Assembly (NCBI GenBank): GCA_010015805.1
Contig: ML978126.1
Span: 1,860,001-1,924,000 of the forward strand
DNA: 64,000 nt
From: Rhizodiscina lignyota
Lineage: Eukaryota > Ascomycota > Dothideomycetes > Aulographales > Rhizodiscinaceae
Direction: 5' to 3'
The position numbers were made by a program, and so were the translations under genes. Positions 55,601-64,000 of the stretch are shown piece after piece (the stretch's first letter is position 1; each line of letters starts with the position of its first letter). The notes under the pieces were generated by a model. That model had not been told where the DNA came from. It searched no databases and saw nothing but the letters and a program-made list of their open reading frames with translations.

Positions 55601-56588
55601 ATGGCGACGTTTTCAGTGCGTAGATGGGCCTCACATACCCCAACTTCAGACGGCTGACAGGTCGCAGCGACTTGTACGTTTCCTTGCAAAGGACGGCCGG
55701 ACATATTATGGCGACGCGATCCTTCCTCCAGGTGTAACCGACATTGGCAAAATCACGCAGGCGAGAGTCCTCCGTGGCTCACCGTGGTCGAAGTTCGAAG
55801 TGACAGATCGGATCGCTGTACGTTCCACTCCTGCCTCCTCCTACAGTATCGACATCCTCGGTTCAGAAACTAAACATTATTAGGACGTCCGACTACTGCT
55901 CACACCCCTCGACCGTTCAGATATCGGCACTGTCCGATGTCTCGGACTCAATTATGCTGAGCATGCCAAAGAGTCTGGAAATCCGCTGCCGAAGTATCCA
56001 GTCCTCTTCTACAAACCCATCACAGCTGTTACCGGGCCTTTCGACCCAATCCCTCTATCATCTCCGACACTGGAAGTCGAAGGTGTAGACTACGAGTGCG
56101 AGCTCGTCGCCATCATTGGCAAGGAGTGCCGAGGAGTGTCTGAATCAGAGGCATTGGATTACGTCGCGGGATACACAGTCGGCAATGATGTCAGTCATAG
56201 AGAATGGCAGAAATATCGTGGCGGCTCACAATGGAGCTTGGGGAAGGGATACGATGGATGGGCGCCTATGGGACCAGGTATCGTGAGCAGCAAGATCATC
56301 AAGGATCCACAGAAGCTGAGGATCATGACAAAGCTGAACGGAAGAGTCGTTCAAGACAGCAATACGGCTGACATGATCTTTGGGGTCGCAGAAACCATCA
56401 GCTTCCTGAGTCAGGGTCACACACTGTTGCCGGGCGATTTGATATTTACTGGAACCCCTCAGGGTGTCGGCATGGCGATGAACCCACCTCTTTATATGAA
56501 AGACGGTGACGTTGTTGAAGTCTATCTAGAAGGAGTTGGAAGCTGTGTGAATACAGTGGAGAACGAAAAGCCCAGGCCGAGATTGTAG
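55601..56588 (+). CDS. fumarylacetoacetate hydrolase (FAH) family protein
   Basis: Metal-dependent C-C hydrolase/decarboxylase family acting on 2-oxo acids such as acylpyruvates or oxaloacetate. Exons 55601-55615 (only 15 nt), 55668-55817 and 55884-56588; introns 52 nt (branch GGCTGAC) and 66 nt, all phase 0; 289 aa. The tiny first exon encodes MATFS and restores the usual family start RLVRFLAKDGRTYYGD. The core has CLGLNYAEHAKE, the metal ligands in VDYECELVAIIGK (two Glu) and GYTVGNDVSHREWQ (Asp), the segment PMGPGIV, and the end LPGDLIFTGTPQGVG. Size fits FAHD1-like or hydratase/isomerase members rather than true fumarylacetoacetase (about 420 aa). The exact substrate is unknown. Confidence 0.88.
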
Positions 56589-57146
56589 AGACAATATCTC
56601 GTCGATCGACCATAGTTGGTTATGCATCGAGTGTCCAATTTCTGTGCCCGCGTGAAATGTGATTCAATGTGAACTCTTCTAAGTATAGAGGAGTGATAAA
56701 TGAAAGCAGGGAGAGAAATTAAAAGGACTATAATATTCCTCGAGATGCTGCGTAGCTGAGCAACAGTCCAAGGGCATTAGCAGGGGCTTGTAGCTTCACG
56801 CCTCTAGGACTCCACCCTTTCCATCCTCCCTCACGAAGCAAAACTTCTGGGCGCTCCTGTTACCTTTCTCGCGGGCCGCATTTCGATTGTTTCATTCTTC
56901 TTGAGTCATCATGTACCCTTTCCAACCATTAGGGATACTTTTCTTTTCGTTGCGCGGCGGATGTTGCTACATGCTATCCCAAGTTGCAGGTCACGACTCA
57001 TCAACCGTATCCGGTTTGTATGGCTCATAGACGCCTCTCGGCTTCTGCTAGGTATCTTGTCGGAGATGCAAATTGCCTAGTATTCAAAGCGATACAGCTC
57101 TCCCAACCTGCTATGTTGCGGTTGATAAAACCGTTCAGCCGCAAAC
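56589..57146. other. intergenic region, possible lost 5' part of the SDR gene
   Basis: About 560 bp. The SDR downstream should have its NAD-binding exon(s) here, but I find no TGxxxGIG-like sequence in any frame. A short ATG-led frame near 56959 could be a replacement first exon but shows no Rossmann features. Confidence 0.35.
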
Positions 57147-58020
57147 GTGGATGCATCGGACCTTGTTGCCGCCTTGAACAACCAGGGACTCAACGTCCAG
57201 TTCATTCATTGCGACGCATCCGATTGGGAATCTCAGGTGAATGCCTTCATATCCGCTCTCAACTTTGCACCTACAAAGACCTTGGACGTGGTTGCCGTCT
57301 TTGCGGGCATCGATGACTCGGGCCATCTAGTTGATTATATTCATGCGACAAAAGCTTCCCTGAGTGGACCACCTCCTGCAGCACCGAGCGTCAAACCTCT
57401 GGAAGTCAATTCCAAAGGGGCATTCTATACAGCGGCGCTCGCACTGCACTACTTTCGATTGCAACCTCAAGGTTCCAGTGCTACTTCCGCGGATACTCGA
57501 CAGTCCAAAGCCCTGATCATCGTCTCATCGCTGGCAGGATACATAGACGACACTCACGACTCAGTTTATACTGCCTCAAAGTTTGGAAGCCGGGGAGTTT
57601 TCCGTGCCATACGCGCCCGGGCGCAGCAGGAGCTGAATGTACGTGTCAACCTGATTGCACCGTGGGCCATGAAGGCACCAATGACTGCTCCGATTCTTGC
57701 CAAACTATCCGAATATGGTATTGAAGAAGGGAAGGGAATCTCGTTTGTCGAGCACGATGTCTTGACGCAAGCTGTGGCGAAGATTGCGGTCGACGAGAGT
57801 ATCTCTGGTATGCCTCGCCCTATCCTCGTGCTTACTACCATGTCTTGGGCAAGATCACATTGAAGTTAAAGAAACGCTGACAGGTTCAGGTCGTGCATTT
57901 GCCGTCGTACCGGAGGGAGCAATAGATATCGATGACGATCTTGCTGGTGGCTACGGTGGTCCCAAGTTACAGGAGTTGATGGCTTTGCGAAAGAAAGCAG
58001 GAGATTTCCTGACCGGCTAG
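57139..58020 (+). CDS. short-chain dehydrogenase (SDR), N-terminal part not found
   Basis: Exons 57139-57807 and 57884-58020 joined by a 76-nt phase-1 intron (GTATGC, branch GCTGAC, ACAG). The sequence enters at NVQFIHCDASDWESQ, which is the second half of a Rossmann fold, then FAGIDDSGHL in the NNAG position (altered), the catalytic Ser in IIVSSLAGY, YxxxK as YTASKFGSRG, and VNLIAPWAMKAPM. The C-terminal exon ends GGPKLQELMALRKKAGDFL, as in NAD-dependent 15-hydroxyprostaglandin dehydrogenase-like fungal SDRs. There is no in-frame ATG near the start: stops lie just upstream and an acceptor (CGTTCAG) at 57138 is the likely boundary. The TGxxxGIG cofactor motif is not visible upstream, so the gene is either missing an exon I failed to see or is truncated. 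Confidence 0.65.
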
Positions 58021-58461
58021 GAATTGTTTGGATGGTGCTAAGCAGGCATGCCATCATCGGTAATCAGACTCGAATTGATTGAAGTCATATGCGGAGATCT
58101 CAGCTCGGCACTGGCGCGGAAGATACTATCGCTTAAGTGACATCTCTGAATATTATCTCAGTTTATGAACTAAGCTTCTGTATTTCAACTGAGCCGATAA
58201 ACGCGCCATAAAACCTAACGCTGCGTCAGAGGGTGTCGCCCTGGTTTTATGCAGTTGCCGTGCTATCTCCAGCCGTCAGCGACGCCATCGGCGTCATAGC
58301 CTCGGTGTACATTAGCATTCCTTCCTCCCTTTAGATTGTTCTCTCCTTCAATCAACCCGTTCAGAATACCACTAAGCTTTCGTTGCTTCGTGCTCAGCCG
58401 GCGGTGCAAAGCCCGAGCTGGCTCCCTCATGGGGATGGTCCAAATCCGCGTCATGCAAAGT
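58021..58461. other. convergent intergenic region
   Basis: About 440 bp; nothing recognised. Confidence 0.4.
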
Positions 58462-58825
58462 TTAATCGTCAGAGTCGGGTTCCTGTCCGTAGGCTTCTTC
58501 GAAAGTGAATTGCTCATCTTCCTGGACGATGAGAACCTGAGAGGAATGCCTGCCAGAGCCTCAGATGTCAAATGTTACTTCAAAGCAAAGACATGCCTTG
58601 GCAAGCCCCGAACTTTCTCGGCCTCTTCTCGCGTCATAGCTACTACCCAATACCGAATCCCTTCGGACTCAAGGACGCTGGTTCTGTGTATATTGGCCCT
58701 TTTTTCGATACAGACCGAATATTAGTCTCCAGCGCTGCCTGATTAGCTTTGCTCAAACCCTCCTCTGGCCAGATTAGGAAATCTTGCTTCTCATTTTGCA
58801 GCTTGAGCTTGTCCGAATTGCTCAT
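58462..58825 (-). pseudogene. small unidentified gene, probably disrupted
   Basis: Starts at ATG 58825 with MSNSDKLKLQNEKQDFLIWPEEG and LSKANQAALETNIR. Coding-like sequence then continues in another frame (EKRANIHRTSVLESEGIRYW, VVAMTREEAEKVRGLPRHV) and again in a third (VLIVQEDEQFTFEEAYGQEP) before the stop at 58462. The frame changes could be introns only if these were about 32 and 29 nt long, below the normal size in this window, so two frame disruptions are more likely; a sequencing error in an A-run near 58700 is also possible. The intact protein would be about 110 residues. No family recognised. Confidence 0.5.
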
Positions 58826-59598
58826 TGTGAACCGTAGATGGAGGAGATGTCGAACTTGAATTCGAGAAGGTCAGTACTGTATTGAGCGGAAGAGTCAAAG
58901 CGCTAGCGTAGTGAGACTGAGAATAGATTTGAGATGCGCGTGCGGCACAGTGACACGAGATACATCGCCTGTTTGAATACATGTCTGTCCCAAACTTTTC
59001 GCACCGTTAATCACTCCAGACAATGATATCGAGTGCAACAAAGAGGCTTTTAAAGGGACGTGAATCTGTTACATGTCAGCAGCTTATTGTTAAGGCCTCA
59101 TGGATCGCACTCCGTCATGAATCCTTCTCGCGAGACTGCGTATGCCGCGACAGTCATAGTTAAGGCTAGTATACGATAGTGGCCCTAGCAATCATAGGCT
59201 TAAAAGTGTCCATCAGGTAATGGGAGACCTCCTCAGCTCATGAAGGACTCTGTGTACCCTTCCTTGGACCTTATATACGTGTGTTGACGCGTACCATTGC
59301 TTGCGCCCCTTACGCGTCGCGTTCCTCCCGTAGAGTACACCGTCTGCGGGGCGTCTTTATAGCGTCTTACGAGCGCGTCCTCCGCGTATTCTGTATACGC
59401 TTAATACATGCTGAAGACTCTTTACTTATACCTTAGGCGACATCACTACTGCTCGATCACGTATTCTGGAACTCTCTTGGATATTCTGGATATCTAGATT
59501 ATGTATGTAATTGAATTGGGTCTCCAAAGCCTCAAAGAATCGACCTCCTCCAGTCCATTTCCGTCACTGTCCAGGAACCATTCGAATAGACATCGGCA
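58826..59598. other. intergenic region with a CpG-rich patch
   Basis: About 770 bp between divergent genes. From about 59270 to 59420 the sequence is unusually rich in CG and TACG steps (acgcgt, gcgcgtcc, tatacgc) compared with its flanks. No gene seen. Confidence 0.4.
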
Positions 59599-60693
59599 AT
59601 GCCAGGCAAAGGACTTAGTCTGGAGAGCATCTATCATGCTTTTGAGGCTACTACGCTCCAACCGATAATTACCATCCCGGCACTAGTCTACGCTCTTCGC
59701 CAGCCGGACCGCTTGAACTCGTTGCTCGTCCATGCCTTCGGCACAGCACCTCTTTTCAGCGTGCAGGCAGTCAAGAAATCTTTACAGGTGTTGACGGTGC
59801 TAGGCATCATCATCCGACTAAACAGGTATCTCAGCAGGAAAGCTGCCAACAACTGGACCGTTGACAAGACCTTTGACCCCAAGAAGGAGATCGTAGTCGT
59901 CACCGGTGGTTCCCAAGGACTTGGATTATGTATCGCGCAGAGCTTCGCGGCACGCGGAGTCAAAGTTGCTGCGCTAGATAAGAATGAGCCAAAGTCCGCG
60001 CTGCCAGAGAATGTCACCTTCTATCAGGCGGATCTAGTCGACTGGCAAGACGTCAACAATGCGGCAGAACGGATTAGAACCGACATTGGTGACCCAACCG
60101 TTGTCGTCAATAACGCAGGCATCTCAGAGCAGACTCCGCTGCTTCTACCCCAGGATGCGCAGGAATCACCCAGTGGCGCCGCAGCACGCATTGAGGGGTT
60201 TCAGCAGGTTTTAGATGTGAACCTCACGGCGCATTTACGCACCTCTCTAGCATTCGTGCCAGCCATGATAGCGAGCAATCACGGACACCTCGTTTCCATT
60301 TCGAGCATGTTGGCGTATGCTGGCACGTCGCCCAGCTGCGAATACTGTATGTCGAAGGTTGCTGTCCAAGCGTTCCATGAAGTCCTTGCAATGGAGCTCA
60401 AGCATACTCATAAAGCACCGAAGATCAGGACGACCAGCTATTTTCCAGTATGGCTTCGGACGCCGATGGCCGAAGCAAGACTGAAGAGAAGTGAGCTTCC
60501 GAGTTGGATGCTCCTAGAACCAGAGGATTATGCTGAAGAGATCGTAATGCAAGTGTTCAAGGGCGAGAGTGGCGGACAAGTTGTCAGCCCGGCGAGGTTG
60601 AATGTCTTCACTGGCATTCGAGGGTTTCCGCTATGGCTGCAAATCTTCATAAAGGAACTGTTCTTCCTTGATGGGGTACCGAAACATGCCTGA
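59599..60693 (+). CDS. membrane-anchored short-chain dehydrogenase (RDH10/17beta-HSD11-like)
   Basis: Intronless, 364 aa. An N-terminal stretch of about 90 residues with hydrophobic helices (ITIPALVYAL, LTVLGIIIRL) anchors it, probably in the ER or lipid-droplet membrane. The classical SDR core follows: EIVVVTGGSQGLG cofactor motif at about residue 99, Asp at the end of strand 2 (AALDKNE), NNAG in VVNNAGISEQ, catalytic Ser in SISSMLAYAG, and YxxxK in YCMSKVAVQAF. The C-terminus has another hydrophobic segment (GFPLWLQIFIKELFF). This layout fits retinol/steroid-type membrane SDRs; the natural substrate in a fungus is unknown. Confidence 0.9.
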   Translation: MPGKGLSLESIYHAFEATTLQPIITIPALVYALRQPDRLNSLLVHAFGTAPLFSVQAVKKSLQVLTVLGIIIRLNRYLSRKAANNWTVDKTFDPKKEIVVVTGGSQGLGLCIAQSFAARGVKVAALDKNEPKSALPENVTFYQADLVDWQDVNNAAERIRTDIGDPTVVVNNAGISEQTPLLLPQDAQESPSGAAARIEGFQQVLDVNLTAHLRTSLAFVPAMIASNHGHLVSISSMLAYAGTSPSCEYCMSKVAVQAFHEVLAMELKHTHKAPKIRTTSYFPVWLRTPMAEARLKRSELPSWMLLEPEDYAEEIVMQVFKGESGGQVVSPARLNVFTGIRGFPLWLQIFIKELFFLDGVPKHA

Positions 60694-61307
60694 GTCAGGA
60701 AGCGGAAACCACATTGCTCTGGCCTCATTCCGAATTCGAGAGGAGGAGCGCCGATGTCAGCGTTCCAAAATAAATAAATTAAATTGTGGGATTGGATGTG
60801 TTACATAGAGGGCCCTCCATTTGTTTTTGGGTTTTGACTCGCTTTTGATACCTCGATGTCCGGCAACGGTTTCAATGTAAATGAATTTCACTACGGATTA
60901 CTCATTTCTTTATCGTGCAACACAATATTGGTAAAGCTGGTACGGAGTACGTGAACTAACAATTGAGATCGACCAATCACATGCATATGCCAAACGTGGT
61001 ATACAGTACGTCCTGCCTCGGCAGCCCCATTTCAGACGTAAGGCTCGTCCATCTCGCTCACACATGGCGGTGGAATGCTGGAGCGAGAAGGCAACGAGGT
61101 CAAGCAACCTATCCACTATCATGCACCACCGGCAATTTCCCAGGGTTCTCCTGCAGTGGCTGAGTGGCGCACGTATCAGCGTCGGGAATATGGCAGTGGA
61201 GGTACTGCGATATCTGGTACATGTATTGTATACACCGCAGCGGGTGCTCGTGGGTAGCATGCTCGTGTATGTTGCTTTGCTGAAGAAACGCCAAATGCAG
61301 ACATCCT
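60694..61307. other. convergent intergenic region
   Basis: About 610 bp between the 3' ends of the SDR and P450 genes. Chance frames only. Confidence 0.4.
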
Positions 61308-63005
61308 TTATAGCTGAACTGGTGTCAGGCGAACCTTCAAATTTCCCCTTTCCCAAACCATGAACGCCTTCAAGCTTCCATACCAATCCTCTTCCGGGTC
61401 GGCGAGCTCGAAATCGAAATGCCACAGCATCTTCGCTAGCAACAAGCGCATTTCCGCATACGCCAAACTATCTCACGTTAGCTTGCATTGGCAATTTAAC
61501 ATTCGAGAGCCCGGTCAGACTTGGCGGTATACGTACCTCTTCCCCAAACAACCCCTTAGGCCTACCATGAATGGCTGCACGACTTCACGCTTGTCATTCC
61601 TGAACTCGGCCGGCGCATCCGGGAGCCACCGCTCGGGAATAAATTCATCTGGCCTAGCGAAATTCTCCTCGTAGCGATATGCAGCGTGGTGGTAAATGCT
61701 ACACCGGGTCTAATGCGCAACAAGCTGATTAGCACATATGATTGGCATTTGACATGATACGGCGAACCTTTTCTGGGACCCAGGAGCCTGCAATGGACTG
61801 TCCGCCCTTACTCGAAATCAGACGCGGAATTCCAAAGCCCGTGGGTGGATATATGCGCATAGCTTCAGATAGAACGGCGAGCATGTAAGTCAACTCGTTG
61901 ACAGACTTTTGCGTGATCTCGCCGTCTTCCTTGAACATGGTCCTAACCTCGTGCTGTACTCGTTGCAGTTTCTCCGGATTCTTGCACAAGAAATAGGTCG
62001 TGCCAGTAAGCAATGTAGCCGTCGTCTCGCTGCCTGCCACTACGAGAGTGATGCCGTTTTCGTACAGCTCGGGTGGAGTGAGCTGATCTTCTTTGTTTTT
62101 GTTTAGCAACAAATAATTGAACACATCGTTCCTGTCGGGAACGTAGCCCTGCTCGACGCGCTTGTCAACGAGTTCCTTGGTGTACTGATCCATGTCCAAT
62201 TTCGGTTTCATGAACGACTTTGGTATCACAGGCTTGAGGAGCGACAAGATCCCGTACCATTCAAGCTGCTGCATCTGCAGACCAAGAGAGACACCGTCGA
62301 AGACGGTCTTGACGAAAAAGTGATACTCGCCACCGCGGTCAAGGCAGTGAAATGCTTCTCCAAAGGCAAAGTCGCCTGTGAGATCGAACGTCGTGAAGTT
62401 GAACCATGCCGACATATCTTGCACAGGGTTCTTCTGCACTACCGCCTTAAGCTGCGTGACCAGGAGATCTGCGTACTTCATGAGCATGGCTGCTTGCTCT
62501 TCCACAGCTTTGGGCGTGAATGCTGGGCCATAGATCCTTCGCAGTCGAGCATGTTTAGCATCGTCGGCATGAATAATTCCGCTTTCAAAGCCCGGCTGTC
62601 GCGGTGTATAGGCGTACGGGTCCTTCTGGTTCTGCACTCGACCGCTCTGCATCCCGTAAATGTCGTTCCAAGCGTGCGGGTCGGTAAATGCCAGCTCGTC
62701 TGGGGCTATTCGCACGACTGGCCCATACTTGCGGTGGAATTCCAAGACCTTAAATGGGAGACGACCTCTGATATTGTTCAGCGCGAATGGAACGCGATAT
62801 GCAGCCCATAGCTTGGGGCCAGGATAGCGACTCAGTGGGTGGAAGTAGGCGTGATAGATTCCCCACGAAAGTATCCAAATGAAGGCCTTAAGAGTAAATC
62901 AGCTTGATTAACAAGACAGTTTATATGCATACGGCGTACGGCGAATGCCAAGAGCGCAATGGCGTTTAATGAATTAAGGCTATGCGAGAATCCCGTTATA
63001 GCCAT
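61308..63005 (-). CDS. cytochrome P450 (CYP65-like, isotrichodermin C-15 hydroxylase type)
   Basis: Heme monooxygenase of the ER membrane. Four exons (62940-63005, 61768-62886, 61537-61709, 61308-61467; introns 53, 58, 69 nt) give 505 aa with all phases agreeing. N-terminal anchor NAIALLAFAAFIWILSWG, then HPLSRYPGPKLWAA. I-helix VVAGSETTATLL, K-helix ExxR in LSEAMRIYPP, PERW at the meander, and the heme loop FMVGLRGCLGK with Cys as fifth ligand. The segment WFNFTTFDLTGDFAFGEAF is typical of CYP65-type fungal enzymes, named for a trichothecene oxygenase; that does not prove the substrate. The second intron has an unusual GTTCGC donor. The conserved Ser of the heme loop is replaced by Met-Val. 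Confidence 0.9.
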
Positions 63006-64000
63006 GTTGAAGTTTGCGTCTGCGGATTGTAGCTCGTTGTGGAGGTTTTAAAATAAGAGCAATGCGAAGAGGTGAAAAGTCCTCAACCCAATACTAGCAT
63101 CAGGATCAGCCAAGTTTTGTATAAAATAAGGCCTTGAGCGCTGTGTACACCCACTTTTAGTCATGCAGGTCAGCTCGGAGAGTTTCACTGACGAATTCAA
63201 GAGCATCTCCGATGCACAGTTGTGGGGTGCGTTTTTTACCTTACCTCAGGAGGTCCAGGATTGAAACGCCTGGGGGATTTGGGCACTAAGCCTATCTAAT
63301 ATCAATATACGATTAATAAGGAGCCTGATACGTAGAGTTAAACATTTCCACATGCAAGAGGCTTACTTACGTAAGCCCTTGAGCGACGACATGGACGGTG
63401 GGATTGATCCGTATAGGGCAAGCGAACTGATGAGCAATGTTCAAGTTGGGAAATCCGTTCGCTGGCCAAAACCATTTTACATATCTACTGAACGACGGAG
63501 AAAGAATGACAGGTACAGTACTTACTGGTACGAACTTGATATATACATTCTATGATAATTTGCCAGAAGTTAGCATTAGACAAAATAAAAGTGTCAGCTA
63601 CCTTCGGTGAACAGGGGAAATTTGAGAGGTGGAGATGACCCACCTTTTCGATGTTGCAGAGGCTTAACAGAGGATGCAAGGGCGGATGTATAGGCGGATT
63701 CTCAAGCCTGATACCCCACACGATATCTTTTCGCCATCATGTGCGCTGAGCTTAATTGGAGTTCATCAGAGAGGCCAGCGACAGATATGGAAAATGGTCA
63801 GTCGCTGAGCTCCTCAGGACGAGCGTGCGTGGTCTATTATGTATGGAAGTCGATGCAGGTTGCAGCACGCATCTACGGCCGTATTTATTGTTTCCCACCC
63901 CGCTCCTTTTCATCTTCTTCCGGAAGACAGACGAGCTTCGTCGGTTGGGTTTTCTCCACTTACGCAGCTTGCGTTTCCGCTTTTTTGCCTAGACTGATGA
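63006..64000. other. upstream region of the P450, right edge
   Basis: About 1 kb. It must hold the P450 promoter. The short frames at 63352-63555 and 63756-63992 show no recognisable features. Confidence 0.4.

Noticed and set aside
1-64000. tRNA or rRNA genes
   Set aside because: I scanned for TPsiC-like GGTTCRANTCC boxes; the few GTTCGA sites found lie in coding exons and have no A box or acceptor stem.

Overview
This window is nuclear DNA of a filamentous ascomycete (Pezizomycotina; Dothideomycetes is a guess from gene style, not a demonstrated placement). The evidence is short GT-AG introns of about 47-125 nt with CTRAC-like branch sites, fungal-type BTB proteins, Atg1 with its fungal C-terminal end, a BIG1 homologue, a FAP1/NF-X1 homologue, a hybrid histidine kinase, a CYP65-like P450 and cupredoxin-type secreted proteins. 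I reassembled gene models by hand by joining exons where donor, acceptor and phase agreed. No tRNA, rRNA, CRISPR or intact transposon was recognised.

Layout. 0-8 kb: 3' end of an unidentified gene, a class B-like DyP peroxidase, and a local family of three BTB genes (two intact, one decayed). 7.7-18 kb: an alpha/beta hydrolase, an FMN-dependent alpha-hydroxyacid oxidase, a divergent pair made of a cytosolic trypsin-fold protein and a tail-anchored protein, and an SMP-30-like lactonase. 19-36 kb: a tiny GPI-anchor-like secreted protein, an MFS transporter, Atg1, a multi-pass membrane protein, a secreted class 3 lipase, BIG1 and NF-X1. 36-42 kb: two cupredoxin-type secreted proteins separated by a 4.2 kb gene-poor stretch. 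43-49 kb: small membrane proteins and a GAF/hybrid histidine kinase. 49-53.8 kb: a 4.9 kb gene desert with a decayed tandem repeat. 53.8-63 kb: Hsp20, an FAH-family hydrolase, an SDR lacking its nucleotide-binding half, a small disrupted gene, a membrane-anchored SDR and a complete P450.

Most of the window is ordinary single-gene chromosome with housekeeping genes (Atg1, BIG1, NF-X1, Hsp20) between accessory ones. The items most worth following are the divergent protease-like/tail-anchored pair at 12.1-16.4 kb, the BTB family with its shared C-terminal Cys/His motif and conserved phase-1 intron, the decayed repeat array near 51.4-52.8 kb, a hammerhead-like fold at 9.36 kb, and the small disrupted gene at 58.5 kb.
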